Below are positions 47,161 through 54,938 of a stretch of DNA of 64,000 bases, piece after piece. Source of the DNA: Cetobacterium somerae (lineage in GTDB: Bacteria; Fusobacteriota; Fusobacteriia; Fusobacteriales; Fusobacteriaceae); NCBI RefSeq assembly GCF_022430525.1, contig NZ_CP092519.1, positions 248,001 through 312,000 of the forward strand, read 5' to 3'. The translations under genes were made by a program, and so were the position numbers. The stretch's first letter is position 1. Each line of letters starts with the position of its first letter. The notes under the pieces are model-generated. The model saw only the letters and a program-made list of their open reading frames with translations. It ran no database searches and was not told where the DNA came from.

Positions 47161-48417
47161 TTATCTACCAACTACCTTTCCTTTTGCATCATTCCATTTT
47201 TTATTCCACTCTTCCATCAATTGTTTAAAGTCACTTCCACTTAAAAGTTCCTGAGATAATTGATTTTGATCATATCTAGTTTCATTTTTAATTTTTGTAT
47301 AGTTTTCTCCACCTGGAATTTGATAAACTGCTTCTAAATTTTCTACTTTATCAGTAACAGCTTTAAAAGGACTATCTGTTAACTCGACACCTTCTACAGT
47401 TGGAATAACTTGCATATAGTTGATGTAGTCTTTATAGTAGTTACTAGCGAAGAACCACTCTATAAACTCTTTTGCTTCTTTTTCATGCTTTGTACTTTTT
47501 GGTACACCTAGGAAAACCTCTCCAGTAACAAAGTATCTAAATTTATCGTTTTTAGTATCTCTAACAGGCATTAAAAACATTCCTAAATCATTTTTATCCT
47601 CTTCAGATGCATCTTTCATAAAATCCTTATAAAACCACTGTCCAACAGCAATCATAGCGGACTTACCAGATAAAAACATATTCTTTTCTTGACTCCATCC
47701 GTAACCTAAAGGATTTTCACCAGCAGGTTTTAATTGAAATAGTTGATTAACCTTTTCATAACCTTTATAAATACTTGTTCCTTCAGTAAAAGGTGAGTTC
47801 ATATCTCCCATTTGATTTAATAGGTTATCACCATTTTCAACTAAGTAAGGAACGAATTGTCCATAAGGATATGTAGTCCATAAATCTTTACCTCCAATTG
47901 CAAGAGGAATTAAATCACTTGAGTTATTAATTGTTTCAACAACTCCTAAGAATTCATTCCAAGTTTGAGGTACTTCTAGTCCAAGTTTATTAAATACACT
48001 TTTTCTATAGTAAACGTATTCATTAAAACCATACATAGGTAAACCTACAACCTTTCCGTCTATTTTGTATGGTTCAGCAAATGTATTGATTTTAGAAGCG
48101 TTTAAATCACTTAAATCATGTACAGCATCTCTATATGAATACATGTGTTTATTTCTAATAGCGAAAATATCAGGAAGTTGTTTTGCTGTATTTCTAATTT
48201 TCATTGTAGTATCGTATTCTGTATTTGGAATTTTTTCAATTTTTATAGTAACATTTGGATTTATTTTTTTATATTCAGTGTTGATATCGTTGATATCTGT
48301 AAAAAATTGTTCACCAGTACCTTCCCAAGTACTAAAAGTTAAGACCTTTGTTTCATCCTTTTGACCGCATCCTATTAATGTCCCCATAATTAATAGTCCA
48401 CCTAAGATTTTTTTCAT
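47161..48417 (-). CDS. Sugar-binding lipoprotein, second CUT1 importer
   Basis: This 418-residue binding lipoprotein has lipobox LIGC after MKKILGGLLIMGT. It is a paralogue of the 39134 product. The open frame reaches to 48447, but those ten codons overlap the operator. The ATG at 48417 follows GGGAGGT and begins the signal peptide. First gene of the operon binding protein, permeases, sulfatase, GH35. Confidence 0.92.
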   Translation of the reverse strand: MKKILGGLLIMGTLIGCGQKDETKVLTFSTWEGTGEQFFTDINDINTEYKKINPNVTIKIEKIPNTEYDTTMKIRNTAKQLPDIFAIRNKHMYSYRDAVHDLSDLNASKINTFAEPYKIDGKVVGLPMYGFNEYVYYRKSVFNKLGLEVPQTWNEFLGVVETINNSSDLIPLAIGGKDLWTTYPYGQFVPYLVENGDNLLNQMGDMNSPFTEGTSIYKGYEKVNQLFQLKPAGENPLGYGWSQEKNMFLSGKSAMIAVGQWFYKDFMKDASEEDKNDLGMFLMPVRDTKNDKFRYFVTGEVFLGVPKSTKHEKEAKEFIEWFFASNYYKDYINYMQVIPTVEGVELTDSPFKAVTDKVENLEAVYQIPGGENYTKIKNETRYDQNQLSQELLSGSDFKQLMEEWNKKWNDAKGKVVGR

Positions 48418-48432
48418 AATACCTCCCAAAAT

Positions 48433-48489
48433 TGTATACGTATTCATAATTTATGATAATTTTATACTCTATATTTTTATATTTGTCAA
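48433..48489 (-). promoter_or_regulatory. Promoter and LacI operator of the second GH35 cassette
   Basis: On the minus strand TTGACA (48484-48489) and TATAAA (48461-48466) are 17 nt apart. The operator TGAATACGTATACA (48433-48446) follows the expected start of transcription. It shares the core ATACGTAT with 37252-37267 and 49586-49599. Confidence 0.8.
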
Positions 48490-48491
48490 AT

Positions 48492-49463
48492 TTATTTTAA
48501 ACTGCTTTTTCGAATTTCAATTTCAGGAGAAAGCAGAATTTCTTTTTTTTCATTTTCTCCACTTAAAAGAATTTCAATTCCTTTTCGAACCATATCTTCT
48601 GTAGGTTGAATAATACTAGTAATATCAAGGAGTTTAGAAACAATAGTATTATCAAATCCAACGAGTGCTATATCTTCAGGTATTTTATATCCAAATTCAT
48701 TTGCCTTTTTTAAAAATAAACATGCAACTTCATCATTGGAAGTAATATATGCTTTGCAGATATTTTTTTTATTTTTAAAAAGGTTATCAATTTCATTCCC
48801 AATTAGATTAATAGTATCCATTTTTATAAACCAATTTGTTTTAAAATTAATACTATTTTCTTTAAGGATTTTTTTAATCCCCTCTAATTTAGGATGGTAT
48901 TTTTTATTATCACCACCAATATATCCGATATTTTTATATCCATTTGCTATAAGATGTTTAGCGGCAATCTCTCCACCTTCAGTTAAAGAGGTTGTAACAT
49001 AGTTATGACCAGGAAACTCCTCATTTAAAGCTACAAAAGGAACAGCGGTAGTTTCTAAAAAATCAAGATTTTTTTCATCAACAGGAGTTATGAGGATCCC
49101 TTCTACATTTCGAGCTAGCATCATTTTTATATGTTCTAATTCAAGGGTAGCATTTTTTTCAGAATTCATAACAAGAAGACTATAACCTTTTTCTCTAGCT
49201 AATTTTTCTGCATATTTAATCATATCTAAATAGTAATGATTAGAAAAACTAAAAACAATAAGACCTAAAATTTTACTGCCCACTCCTCTCATTGTTTTTG
49301 CATTTTCATTGGGAACAAATTTATATTTATCAATAAAATATTGGATTTTTTCCCTTAGTTCAGGTTTAACTTTTTCAGGTTGATTTATAGCTCTTGAAAC
49401 GGTTGCTTGTGAAACGCCCACTAAATTAGCTATTTCAGTCATGGTGATTCTTTTATTTTTCAT
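48492..49463 (-). CDS. LacI-family regulator, second copy
   Basis: This 323-residue repressor has TMTEIANLVGVSQATVSRAI at its N-terminus and a sensor domain similar to the 36165 protein (QARNVDGI/LARNVEGI region, GFIGADKK against GYIGGDNK). It lies between its two likely targets: the operon ending at 48417 and the oxidoreductase at 49619. Its minus-strand promoter is TTGCTT (49519-49524) and TATTAT (49496-49501), 17 nt apart, without the palindrome. The two LacI proteins may bind the same sites. Confidence 0.9.
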   Translation of the reverse strand: MKNKRITMTEIANLVGVSQATVSRAINQPEKVKPELREKIQYFIDKYKFVPNENAKTMRGVGSKILGLIVFSFSNHYYLDMIKYAEKLAREKGYSLLVMNSEKNATLELEHIKMMLARNVEGILITPVDEKNLDFLETTAVPFVALNEEFPGHNYVTTSLTEGGEIAAKHLIANGYKNIGYIGGDNKKYHPKLEGIKKILKENSINFKTNWFIKMDTINLIGNEIDNLFKNKKNICKAYITSNDEVACLFLKKANEFGYKIPEDIALVGFDNTIVSKLLDITSIIQPTEDMVRKGIEILLSGENEKKEILLSPEIEIRKSSLK

Positions 49464-49541
49464 TTTTCCTCCTTTTAAATTACTATATATAAAAAATAAT
49501 ACCTTATAAAATTAATAGAAGCAAATTTTTATGAAAAAAAT

Positions 49542-49599
49542 TTGACAATTTAAAAATCATGTACTATACTCACATTGAAAATAAATGTATACGTATTCA
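49542..49599 (+). promoter_or_regulatory. Promoter and LacI operator of the oxidoreductase gene
   Basis: TTGACA (49542-49547) and TATACT (49565-49570) are 17 nt apart. The operator TGTATACGTATTCA (49586-49599) lies just after the expected start. It is the same 14-mer as at 48433-48446 (read there on the plus strand). Confidence 0.82.
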
Positions 49600-49618
49600 A
49601 AAAATAGGAGGATATTTT

Positions 49619-50887
49619 ATGTTAAGAATTGGTGTAATAGGAGCAGGAAATAGGGGAAAGGATGTATATGCTAATTTTATTTTAAAAAATAGTGATGAAG
49701 CAGAGATTGTTGCTGTGGCAGAACCAAATCCTATAAAGAGAGATCAAATGATAAAAGCTCACGGAATTCTACCTGAGTATGTATTTAATTCTTGGGAGGA
49801 TTTTTTAGAAAAAGATAAATTTTGTGATGCTATAATATTAGCAACAGGTGATGACATGCATTTTGAACCTATAGAGCTGGCTATGAAAAAAGGTTATGAT
49901 ATTCTGCTTGAGAAGCCTATGTCAAATAGAGTTGAAGAATGTATTGATATAGTTAAAATGGCTGAAAAATATGGAGTTAAAGTTATGGTTTGTCATGTAC
50001 TTAGATATACACCATTTTTTAGTAAGTTAAAAGAACTAATAGAGAGTGGAATAATAGGAGAGGTTGTTGATATACAACATAATGAAAATATAGGAAACTT
50101 CCATTTTGCACATAGTTTTGTTAGAGGGAACTGGAGAAATTCAGATGAAACAAGTCCTCTTATTTTACAAAAAAGTTGTCATGATTTAGATATTTTATCT
50201 TGGCTTTTAAATGGTAGCCCTTGTAAAAAAATAGCTTCTTTTGGTAACTTAAAATATTTTAGAAAAGAAAATGCTCCAGAGGGATCAGCAGATAGATGTT
50301 TAGAGTGTAAGTATATAGATAGTTGTATATATTCACCAAAAAAAATATATTATAATAACATTGGAGCTTGGCCAACTCTAATAGCTAGTGAGATTCAAAC
50401 AGAAGAGGCTTTAACAAAATCGTTAGAACATAATCAATATGGAAGATGTGTTTATAAATGTGATAATAATGTTGTAGATAATATGGTTTCTATAATTGAG
50501 TTTGAAAATGGAGTAAATGTAACTTTTAATCTATGTGCTTTTACAGATGAAGTTTGTAGAACAATAAAAATTATGGGAACTAAAGGTGAAATAAGAGGAA
50601 ATGATGCAAAAAACCATATAGAAGTTTATGAATTTGGAAAAGGTGAAGGACGTTTTGCAAATGGAAAGAAGACAGAAATTATTCCAGATGTTCTAGAGGG
50701 AGGACACGGAGGAGGAGATACAGGACTTATGAATGATTTTGTAAACCTTTGTTTGGGAAGACAAGAGGATTCAAGAACTAATCCAAGAACATCGTTAGAA
50801 AGTCACATAATGGCTTTTGCAGCAGAGGATTCTAGAGTTAATGGAAATATCGTTTATATGAATGAATATTTAAATAGATTTAATTAA
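49619..50887 (+). CDS. Gfo/Idh/MocA-family oxidoreductase with cysteine insert
   Basis: This 422-residue NAD(P)-dependent protein has Rossmann motif GVIGAGNRG (5-13) and the family motif LLEKPMSN. A cysteine set C227-x2-C230-x5-C236 and C277-x3-C281 occurs in an insert (RCLECKYIDSCIYS, GRCVYKC), which may bind a metal. Similar inserts occur in Paenibacillus-type members. The frame is open from 49559, but that part contains the operator, so the ATG at 49619 behind AGGAGGA is the start. The shared operator puts it in the GH35 regulon. It may oxidise a released sugar or take part in redox-assisted glycoside cleavage; substrate unknown. Confidence 0.85.
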   Translation: MLRIGVIGAGNRGKDVYANFILKNSDEAEIVAVAEPNPIKRDQMIKAHGILPEYVFNSWEDFLEKDKFCDAIILATGDDMHFEPIELAMKKGYDILLEKPMSNRVEECIDIVKMAEKYGVKVMVCHVLRYTPFFSKLKELIESGIIGEVVDIQHNENIGNFHFAHSFVRGNWRNSDETSPLILQKSCHDLDILSWLLNGSPCKKIASFGNLKYFRKENAPEGSADRCLECKYIDSCIYSPKKIYYNNIGAWPTLIASEIQTEEALTKSLEHNQYGRCVYKCDNNVVDNMVSIIEFENGVNVTFNLCAFTDEVCRTIKIMGTKGEIRGNDAKNHIEVYEFGKGEGRFANGKKTEIIPDVLEGGHGGGDTGLMNDFVNLCLGRQEDSRTNPRTSLESHIMAFAAEDSRVNGNIVYMNEYLNRFN

Positions 50888-50892
50888 AAATA

Positions 50893-50925
50893 GGGGATTA
50901 ACCAATTTGGTTAATCCCTTTTATT
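50893..50925. terminator. Bidirectional terminator between oxidoreductase and Rep-like gene
   Basis: Perfect 10-bp arms GGGATTAACC and GGTTAATCCC with an AATTT loop are followed by T-rich sequence. It serves two convergent genes. Confidence 0.88.
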
Positions 50926-51804
50926 TTATTCCTCTTCAAAATTTTCAAATATCTCAATAATTGTAGGCAAATCTTTTCTATATAAGATTTTAAATGTAAA
51001 CTCTTTATAAGTGTAAATTAAAGTTTCATCATTTTTTATATTGTATATTTTAACTAAAAGTTTTGAGTTAAAATGATAATTAGAAATATATGATGTATCA
51101 CCTTTAAGTTTTTTATAAATCTCCATAAGTTCACTATGAAGTTCAAAAAGATTTTTAAAAGTTTTAGTTAAAGTAAAAATAGGTTTAACTTCATTAGTTT
51201 CACTATTTTTATAATCTTTTATAATTTTAATTCCTAAAATTTTAGCACTTTTATACTCGCCACTCTTATCCTTTTCATATTCAATATCTAACTCTCCAAT
51301 AGTTGTAAGATCTTTAAAGATAGGTTTTAAAAGGTTCTTCTCAATATCATAGAATCTATCATAAGTTTCTTGAATCTCTAATATATCCCTTAAATTATTC
51401 ATTGAGATATTTAAAATACTTTTCTCACTATTTAAAATCTCTTGATAAAATCTATATGAGTATCTTTCTTTAAATTTAAGCATTTTTTTTATTTTTTCAT
51501 CTAAGATATGAGATGAAAATTCAAAAATTACATAATCTCTTTCAAAAAAATAACTATTTAGAATATTAAACCTTTTTTTAAAATTTGAATTTGAATCAAT
51601 GATAGTTACGTTTTTAGAAAAAAATTTAAATAAAAGTTTTTCTAATTCGATAGCTTTTGGCTCCTCTTTAACTTCAAATATTTTATAAAGTGTTTCTAAA
51701 TGAACAGTAACTGAGTTACTGCTAATATCAACTGATCTTAAAAAATCTCTCTCTTTTTTACTCAGTTTTTTAGAAAATTCAATAAAAATATTTTTATTTC
51801 CCAC
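50926..51804 (-). CDS. Rep_3-like replication initiator protein
   Basis: This 292-residue protein resembles plasmid initiators of the Rep_3 (RepA/RepB) type with two winged-helix domains. The first domain includes FKERYSYRFYQEILN and a region around LRDILEIQETYDRFYDIEK, with ILKPIFKDL-like helix and IEYEKDKSGEYKSAKILGI beta wing. These match the usual Rep order of YS..LYE, .eLK.iLgi...Y..f.dFkk.vL.pai.eI and the following strand pair. An AT-rich stretch and an inverted repeat lie upstream. The protein may start replication of a plasmid or chromid, or be a relic of one. Medium certainty because similarity is by pattern only. Confidence 0.6.
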   Translation of the reverse strand: MGNKNIFIEFSKKLSKKERDFLRSVDISSNSVTVHLETLYKIFEVKEEPKAIELEKLLFKFFSKNVTIIDSNSNFKKRFNILNSYFFERDYVIFEFSSHILDEKIKKMLKFKERYSYRFYQEILNSEKSILNISMNNLRDILEIQETYDRFYDIEKNLLKPIFKDLTTIGELDIEYEKDKSGEYKSAKILGIKIIKDYKNSETNEVKPIFTLTKTFKNLFELHSELMEIYKKLKGDTSYISNYHFNSKLLVKIYNIKNDETLIYTYKEFTFKILYRKDLPTIIEIFENFEEE

Positions 51805-51960
51805 TTTGAACTCCTTTTTTCTAATTTTTTAAAAATATTTTTTATATTAAAAATATTTTTTTAAAACGATATATCATAATGACTTATATCGTCATGTATA
51901 ATCATATCTTATAAAAAGGTTAAAATCAAGATTTTATATATAAAAAAGGAATGTTATTAA
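51805..51960. other. AT-rich region with inverted repeat upstream of the Rep-like gene
   Basis: This stretch contains A/T tracts (51817-51865) and the inverted repeat ACGATATA (51866-51873) and TATATCGT (51885-51892), with an overlapping TGAC-n7-GTCA (51880-51894). Such features fit an operator for the initiator or a small origin. Clear tandem iterons are not visible. Confidence 0.35.
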
Positions 51961-51985
51961 CGAAATACGCACTAAAAAAATGTGA

Positions 51986-52013
51986 TTTGACCAATAAAAA
52001 GAATTGGTATAAA
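51986..52013 (+). promoter_or_regulatory. Promoter of the PTS-glycosylasparaginase operon with operator-like repeat
   Basis: TTTGAC (51986-51991) and TATAAA (52008-52013) are 16 nt apart. An inverted repeat ACCAAT-n7-ATTGGT (51990-52008) fills the spacer, a natural repressor site. The regulator is not encoded beside it. Confidence 0.55.
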
Positions 52014-52045
52014 GTTAAACTATGAAATGATACGGGAGGTTTTTT

Positions 52046-52366
52046 ATGGATATTGAAGCGGTAGCAATGGCCATAGTTGGAAATGCAGGAGAGAGTAGAG
52101 CTCTATCTTATGAAGCTTTAAGAGCAGCTAAAAAAGGTGAGTTTGAAAATGCTAAAAAGTTATTAGATGAAGCTAAAGAAAGAATGTATGCAGCTCATAG
52201 TGTACAAACTGAACTTATATGTAATGAAGCAGATGGAAAAGGTGTAGAGATAAATCTACTTATGATTCATGCACAAGATCATCTTATGAATGCAATATTA
52301 GCTAGAGAGCTAGTAGAAGAGCTAATTGAAGTACATAAAGAGTTGAAAGAGTTAAAAGGAGAATAA
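52046..52366 (+). CDS. PTS lactose/cellobiose-family EIIA
   Basis: This 106-residue protein belongs to the EIIA-Lac family of trimeric helical phosphocarriers. The phosphorylated His is H75 in IHAQDHLM, and D78 is the expected metal-binding residue. It passes phosphate from HPr to EIIB (54629). It is the first gene of the operon, behind ACGGGAGG. The family serves aryl- and amino-disaccharides such as chitobiose and cellobiose. Confidence 0.93.
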   Translation: MDIEAVAMAIVGNAGESRALSYEALRAAKKGEFENAKKLLDEAKERMYAAHSVQTELICNEADGKGVEINLLMIHAQDHLMNAILARELVEELIEVHKELKELKGE

Positions 52367-52370
52367 GGGT

Positions 52371-53327
52371 ATGAGAAAAAAATGGGGTATGATAGCAACT
52401 TGGAGAATGGCTTCTGAAGGAGTAACTTTAGGTTCAGAGATGTTAAAAAACGGTGGAAAATGTCAAGATGCATTGGAAGAAGCAGTTAAATTTGTAGAGG
52501 ATTATCCATTTTATAAATCTGTAGGTTATGGAGGACTTCCAAATGAAGAGTGTGAAGTTGAGTTAGATGCAGCATTTATGGATGGAAAAACTCTTTCGAT
52601 AGGAGCGGTAGCTTCAATAAAGGATTTTAAAAATCCAATATCTATAGCAAGAAAACTTAGTGCAGATAGATACAACATATTTTTAGTTGGAGCTGGAGCA
52701 GAATCGTATGCTCATAAAAATGGCTTTGTAAGACAAAATATGTTAACAGAGAGAGCTAAAAAGACTTGGGAATTAAGAGTTAAAGAGATACAAGAAAAAA
52801 ATCTTTCTCCATATGATGGTCATGATACTGTTTGTATGATAGCTTTAGATAAGGATGAGGATATGGCTGTAGCAACTTCAACAAGTGGACTTTTTATGAA
52901 GAAAAAAGGAAGAGTTGGTGATTCACCAGTTTCAGGTTCAGGTTTTTATGTTGATAATGAAGTTGGAGGAGCAGCAGCAACAGGTCTTGGGGAAGATATA
53001 ATGAAAGGTTGTCTTTCTTATGAAGTAGTTCAGAGAATGAAAAAGGGAGAGCATCCAATGGAAGCTGCTCAAAAAGCTGTAGATGAATTTTCTGAAACTT
53101 TAAGAAAAAGAAGGGGAAAAGCTGGAGAGATATCTATTGTAGCTATGAATAATAAAGGTGAATGGGGAATAGGAACAAATGTTGAGTTCACATTCTGTGT
53201 TGGAACAGAAACAGAAAAACCTCAAGTTTATATATCAACTCCTCAAGAAAATGGAGAGATAAAGATAGAAGTAGCATCTGAAGAGTATATGAGAGCATAT
53301 AAAGAGAGAATTCAAAGGGGGATTTAA
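52371..53327 (+). CDS. N4-(beta-N-acetylglucosaminyl)-L-asparaginase (glycosylasparaginase)
   Basis: This 318-residue Ntn-hydrolase matches bacterial and lysosomal glycosylasparaginases. The autocleavage site is D152-T153 in DGHDTVCMIALD, and the new N-terminal Thr is the nucleophile. TSTSG follows in the beta subunit, and GGLPNEECEVELDAAFMDG lies in the alpha subunit. The enzyme splits the GlcNAc-Asn bond left by N-glycoprotein breakdown. No signal peptide, so cytoplasmic. It sits between PTS EIIA (4 bp) and EIIC (0 bp), so its substrate is probably brought in by this PTS. Confidence 0.9.
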   Translation: MRKKWGMIATWRMASEGVTLGSEMLKNGGKCQDALEEAVKFVEDYPFYKSVGYGGLPNEECEVELDAAFMDGKTLSIGAVASIKDFKNPISIARKLSADRYNIFLVGAGAESYAHKNGFVRQNMLTERAKKTWELRVKEIQEKNLSPYDGHDTVCMIALDKDEDMAVATSTSGLFMKKKGRVGDSPVSGSGFYVDNEVGGAAATGLGEDIMKGCLSYEVVQRMKKGEHPMEAAQKAVDEFSETLRKRRGKAGEISIVAMNNKGEWGIGTNVEFTFCVGTETEKPQVYISTPQENGEIKIEVASEEYMRAYKERIQRGI

Positions 53328-54629
53328 ATGTCAAAAGTAATTGAGATTTTAGAAGAAAAGCTGGTTCCTGTAGCAGCTTGGATTGGAAGAAATAAACATA
53401 TTAATGGTATAAGAAGAGCGTTTGTTTTAATGATGCCTCTTTTAATGATTGGATCTATATTTTTAATGATATCAGCATTTCCATTACCAGCTTATCAAAA
53501 GTTTATGTTAGAAACATTTGGGGCAAATTGGAAAAATGTAATAGATATTCCTGTAAGTGCAACGTTTTCATTAGTTGGAGTTTACGTAGCATTTTTAGTT
53601 GCTCAACAACTTGCTAATCAATTTCAACTTGATAGTGTAGCTGTTGGACTTTTATCACTAGCATCATTTTTAATTTTAACACCATTATCTGAAGTTGAAG
53701 GTATGGGTTCTGTTTTAAGCTTTAACTGGCTTGGAAGTAAAGGAATGTTTATCGCTATGGTGATAGGTATAGTTACAGCTAATATATTTAGATTCTTTGT
53801 AAATAAAAAGATTCTTATTAAGATGCCAGATGGTGTACCACCTGAAGTTATAAAATCATTTGAAGCGTTAATTCCAGGAACAGTTATATTATCTTTAGCA
53901 TTATTATTAAGAATAGGTATGATGAATACTGAGTATGGAACAATTCATGATTTTGTATATAAAGTTTTAGCAATGCCATTAAGAGCTTTAGGAACGTCAT
54001 TCTTTGGATCATTATTAACAGTATTCTCAATTTCAATACTATGGTCAGTTGGTATAAATAGTGGATCTATGGTAAATGGATTTGTAAGACCTTTCTGGTT
54101 AGAGAATCAAGTTGAAAATATCAATGCTTTAAAAGAGGGATTACCATTACCACACGTTATTACAGAGCAATTCTTTGATATGATCTGGATGGGTGGAGCT
54201 GGAGCAACACTATCACTACTTTTAGCAATAGGTCTTTTTGCAAAGAGTAAGCATATAAAGAGTGTTGGAGCAATTAGTGCTGTACCTGGAATATTTAATA
54301 TAAATGAGCCAATTCTGTTTGGAATGCCAATAATATTAAACCCAATTATGTTAATACCTTTTAATATAATTCCGTTAGTATTTGTTACAACTCAATATTT
54401 AGCAATGACAATTGGACTTGTAAGTAGACCTTTAGGAGTAGCTTTCCCATGGCCAACACCAGCAATAATTAGTGGATTTTTAACAGTTGGAGATATGTCA
54501 GGAGCTATTATTCAAATAGTTAACTTAATATTAGGAGCTCTAATATATCTACCATTCTTAAGAATATTAGATAAAGCAAGTAAATATGAAGAGGATGCAG
54601 TAGAGGCATTTGAAAAGGAGGCAAAATAA
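53328..54629 (+). CDS. PTS lactose/cellobiose-family EIIC
   Basis: This 433-residue inner-membrane transporter has the CelB/ChbC-type pattern, including RRAFVLMMPLLMIGSIFLM near the N-terminus and the substrate-site region PGIFNINEPILFGMPIILNP. It imports and phosphorylates a sugar with EIIA and EIIB from the same operon. Placement directly after glycosylasparaginase suggests a GlcNAc-containing substrate. It overlaps the EIIB gene by one base. Confidence 0.94.
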   Translation: MSKVIEILEEKLVPVAAWIGRNKHINGIRRAFVLMMPLLMIGSIFLMISAFPLPAYQKFMLETFGANWKNVIDIPVSATFSLVGVYVAFLVAQQLANQFQLDSVAVGLLSLASFLILTPLSEVEGMGSVLSFNWLGSKGMFIAMVIGIVTANIFRFFVNKKILIKMPDGVPPEVIKSFEALIPGTVILSLALLLRIGMMNTEYGTIHDFVYKVLAMPLRALGTSFFGSLLTVFSISILWSVGINSGSMVNGFVRPFWLENQVENINALKEGLPLPHVITEQFFDMIWMGGAGATLSLLLAIGLFAKSKHIKSVGAISAVPGIFNINEPILFGMPIILNPIMLIPFNIIPLVFVTTQYLAMTIGLVSRPLGVAFPWPTPAIISGFLTVGDMSGAIIQIVNLILGALIYLPFLRILDKASKYEEDAVEAFEKEAK

Positions 54630-54937
54630 TGAAAAAAATATTACTACTTTGTTCAGCAGGGATGTCAACAAGCATAGTTGTTAAAAAGATGTTAGAATCA
54701 GCAGAAAAAAGAGGAATCCCTGTAGAGATAAAAGCTGTTGGATTAGAGATGTTTCAAGAGAATTTAGATAAATATGATACATTTTTATTAGGACCTCAAG
54801 TTAAGTTTAGAAAAGATGAACTTAATAAAATAGCTCAAGAGGTTGGAAAGAAAGTTGAAGTTATAAATATGATGGATTATGGAATGATGAAAGGGGATAA
54901 AATTTTAGATTTCGCTCTTTCATTAATCGAGGAGTAG
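54629..54937 (+). CDS. PTS lactose/cellobiose-family EIIB
   Basis: This 102-residue cytoplasmic protein has phosphocysteine C8 in ILLLCSAGMSTSIVVKKM, the signature of EIIB-Cel/Chb. Length is normal. Its ATG overlaps the EIIC stop (TAATG), so translation is coupled. Confidence 0.95.
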   Translation: MKKILLLCSAGMSTSIVVKKMLESAEKRGIPVEIKAVGLEMFQENLDKYDTFLLGPQVKFRKDELNKIAQEVGKKVEVINMMDYGMMKGDKILDFALSLIEE

Positions 54938-54938
54938 T

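Noticed and set aside
48418-48447. Upstream start for the second sugar-binding lipoprotein
   Set aside because: The extra ten codons cover the LacI operator and displace the signal peptide; GGGAGGT points to 48417.
49559-49618. Upstream start for the Gfo/Idh/MocA gene
   Set aside because: This part contains the -10 box and the operator, and the Rossmann motif begins right after the ATG at 49619.
51866-51894. Iteron array for the Rep-like protein
   Set aside because: Only one inverted repeat is clear; I could not find three or more direct repeats of constant spacing.
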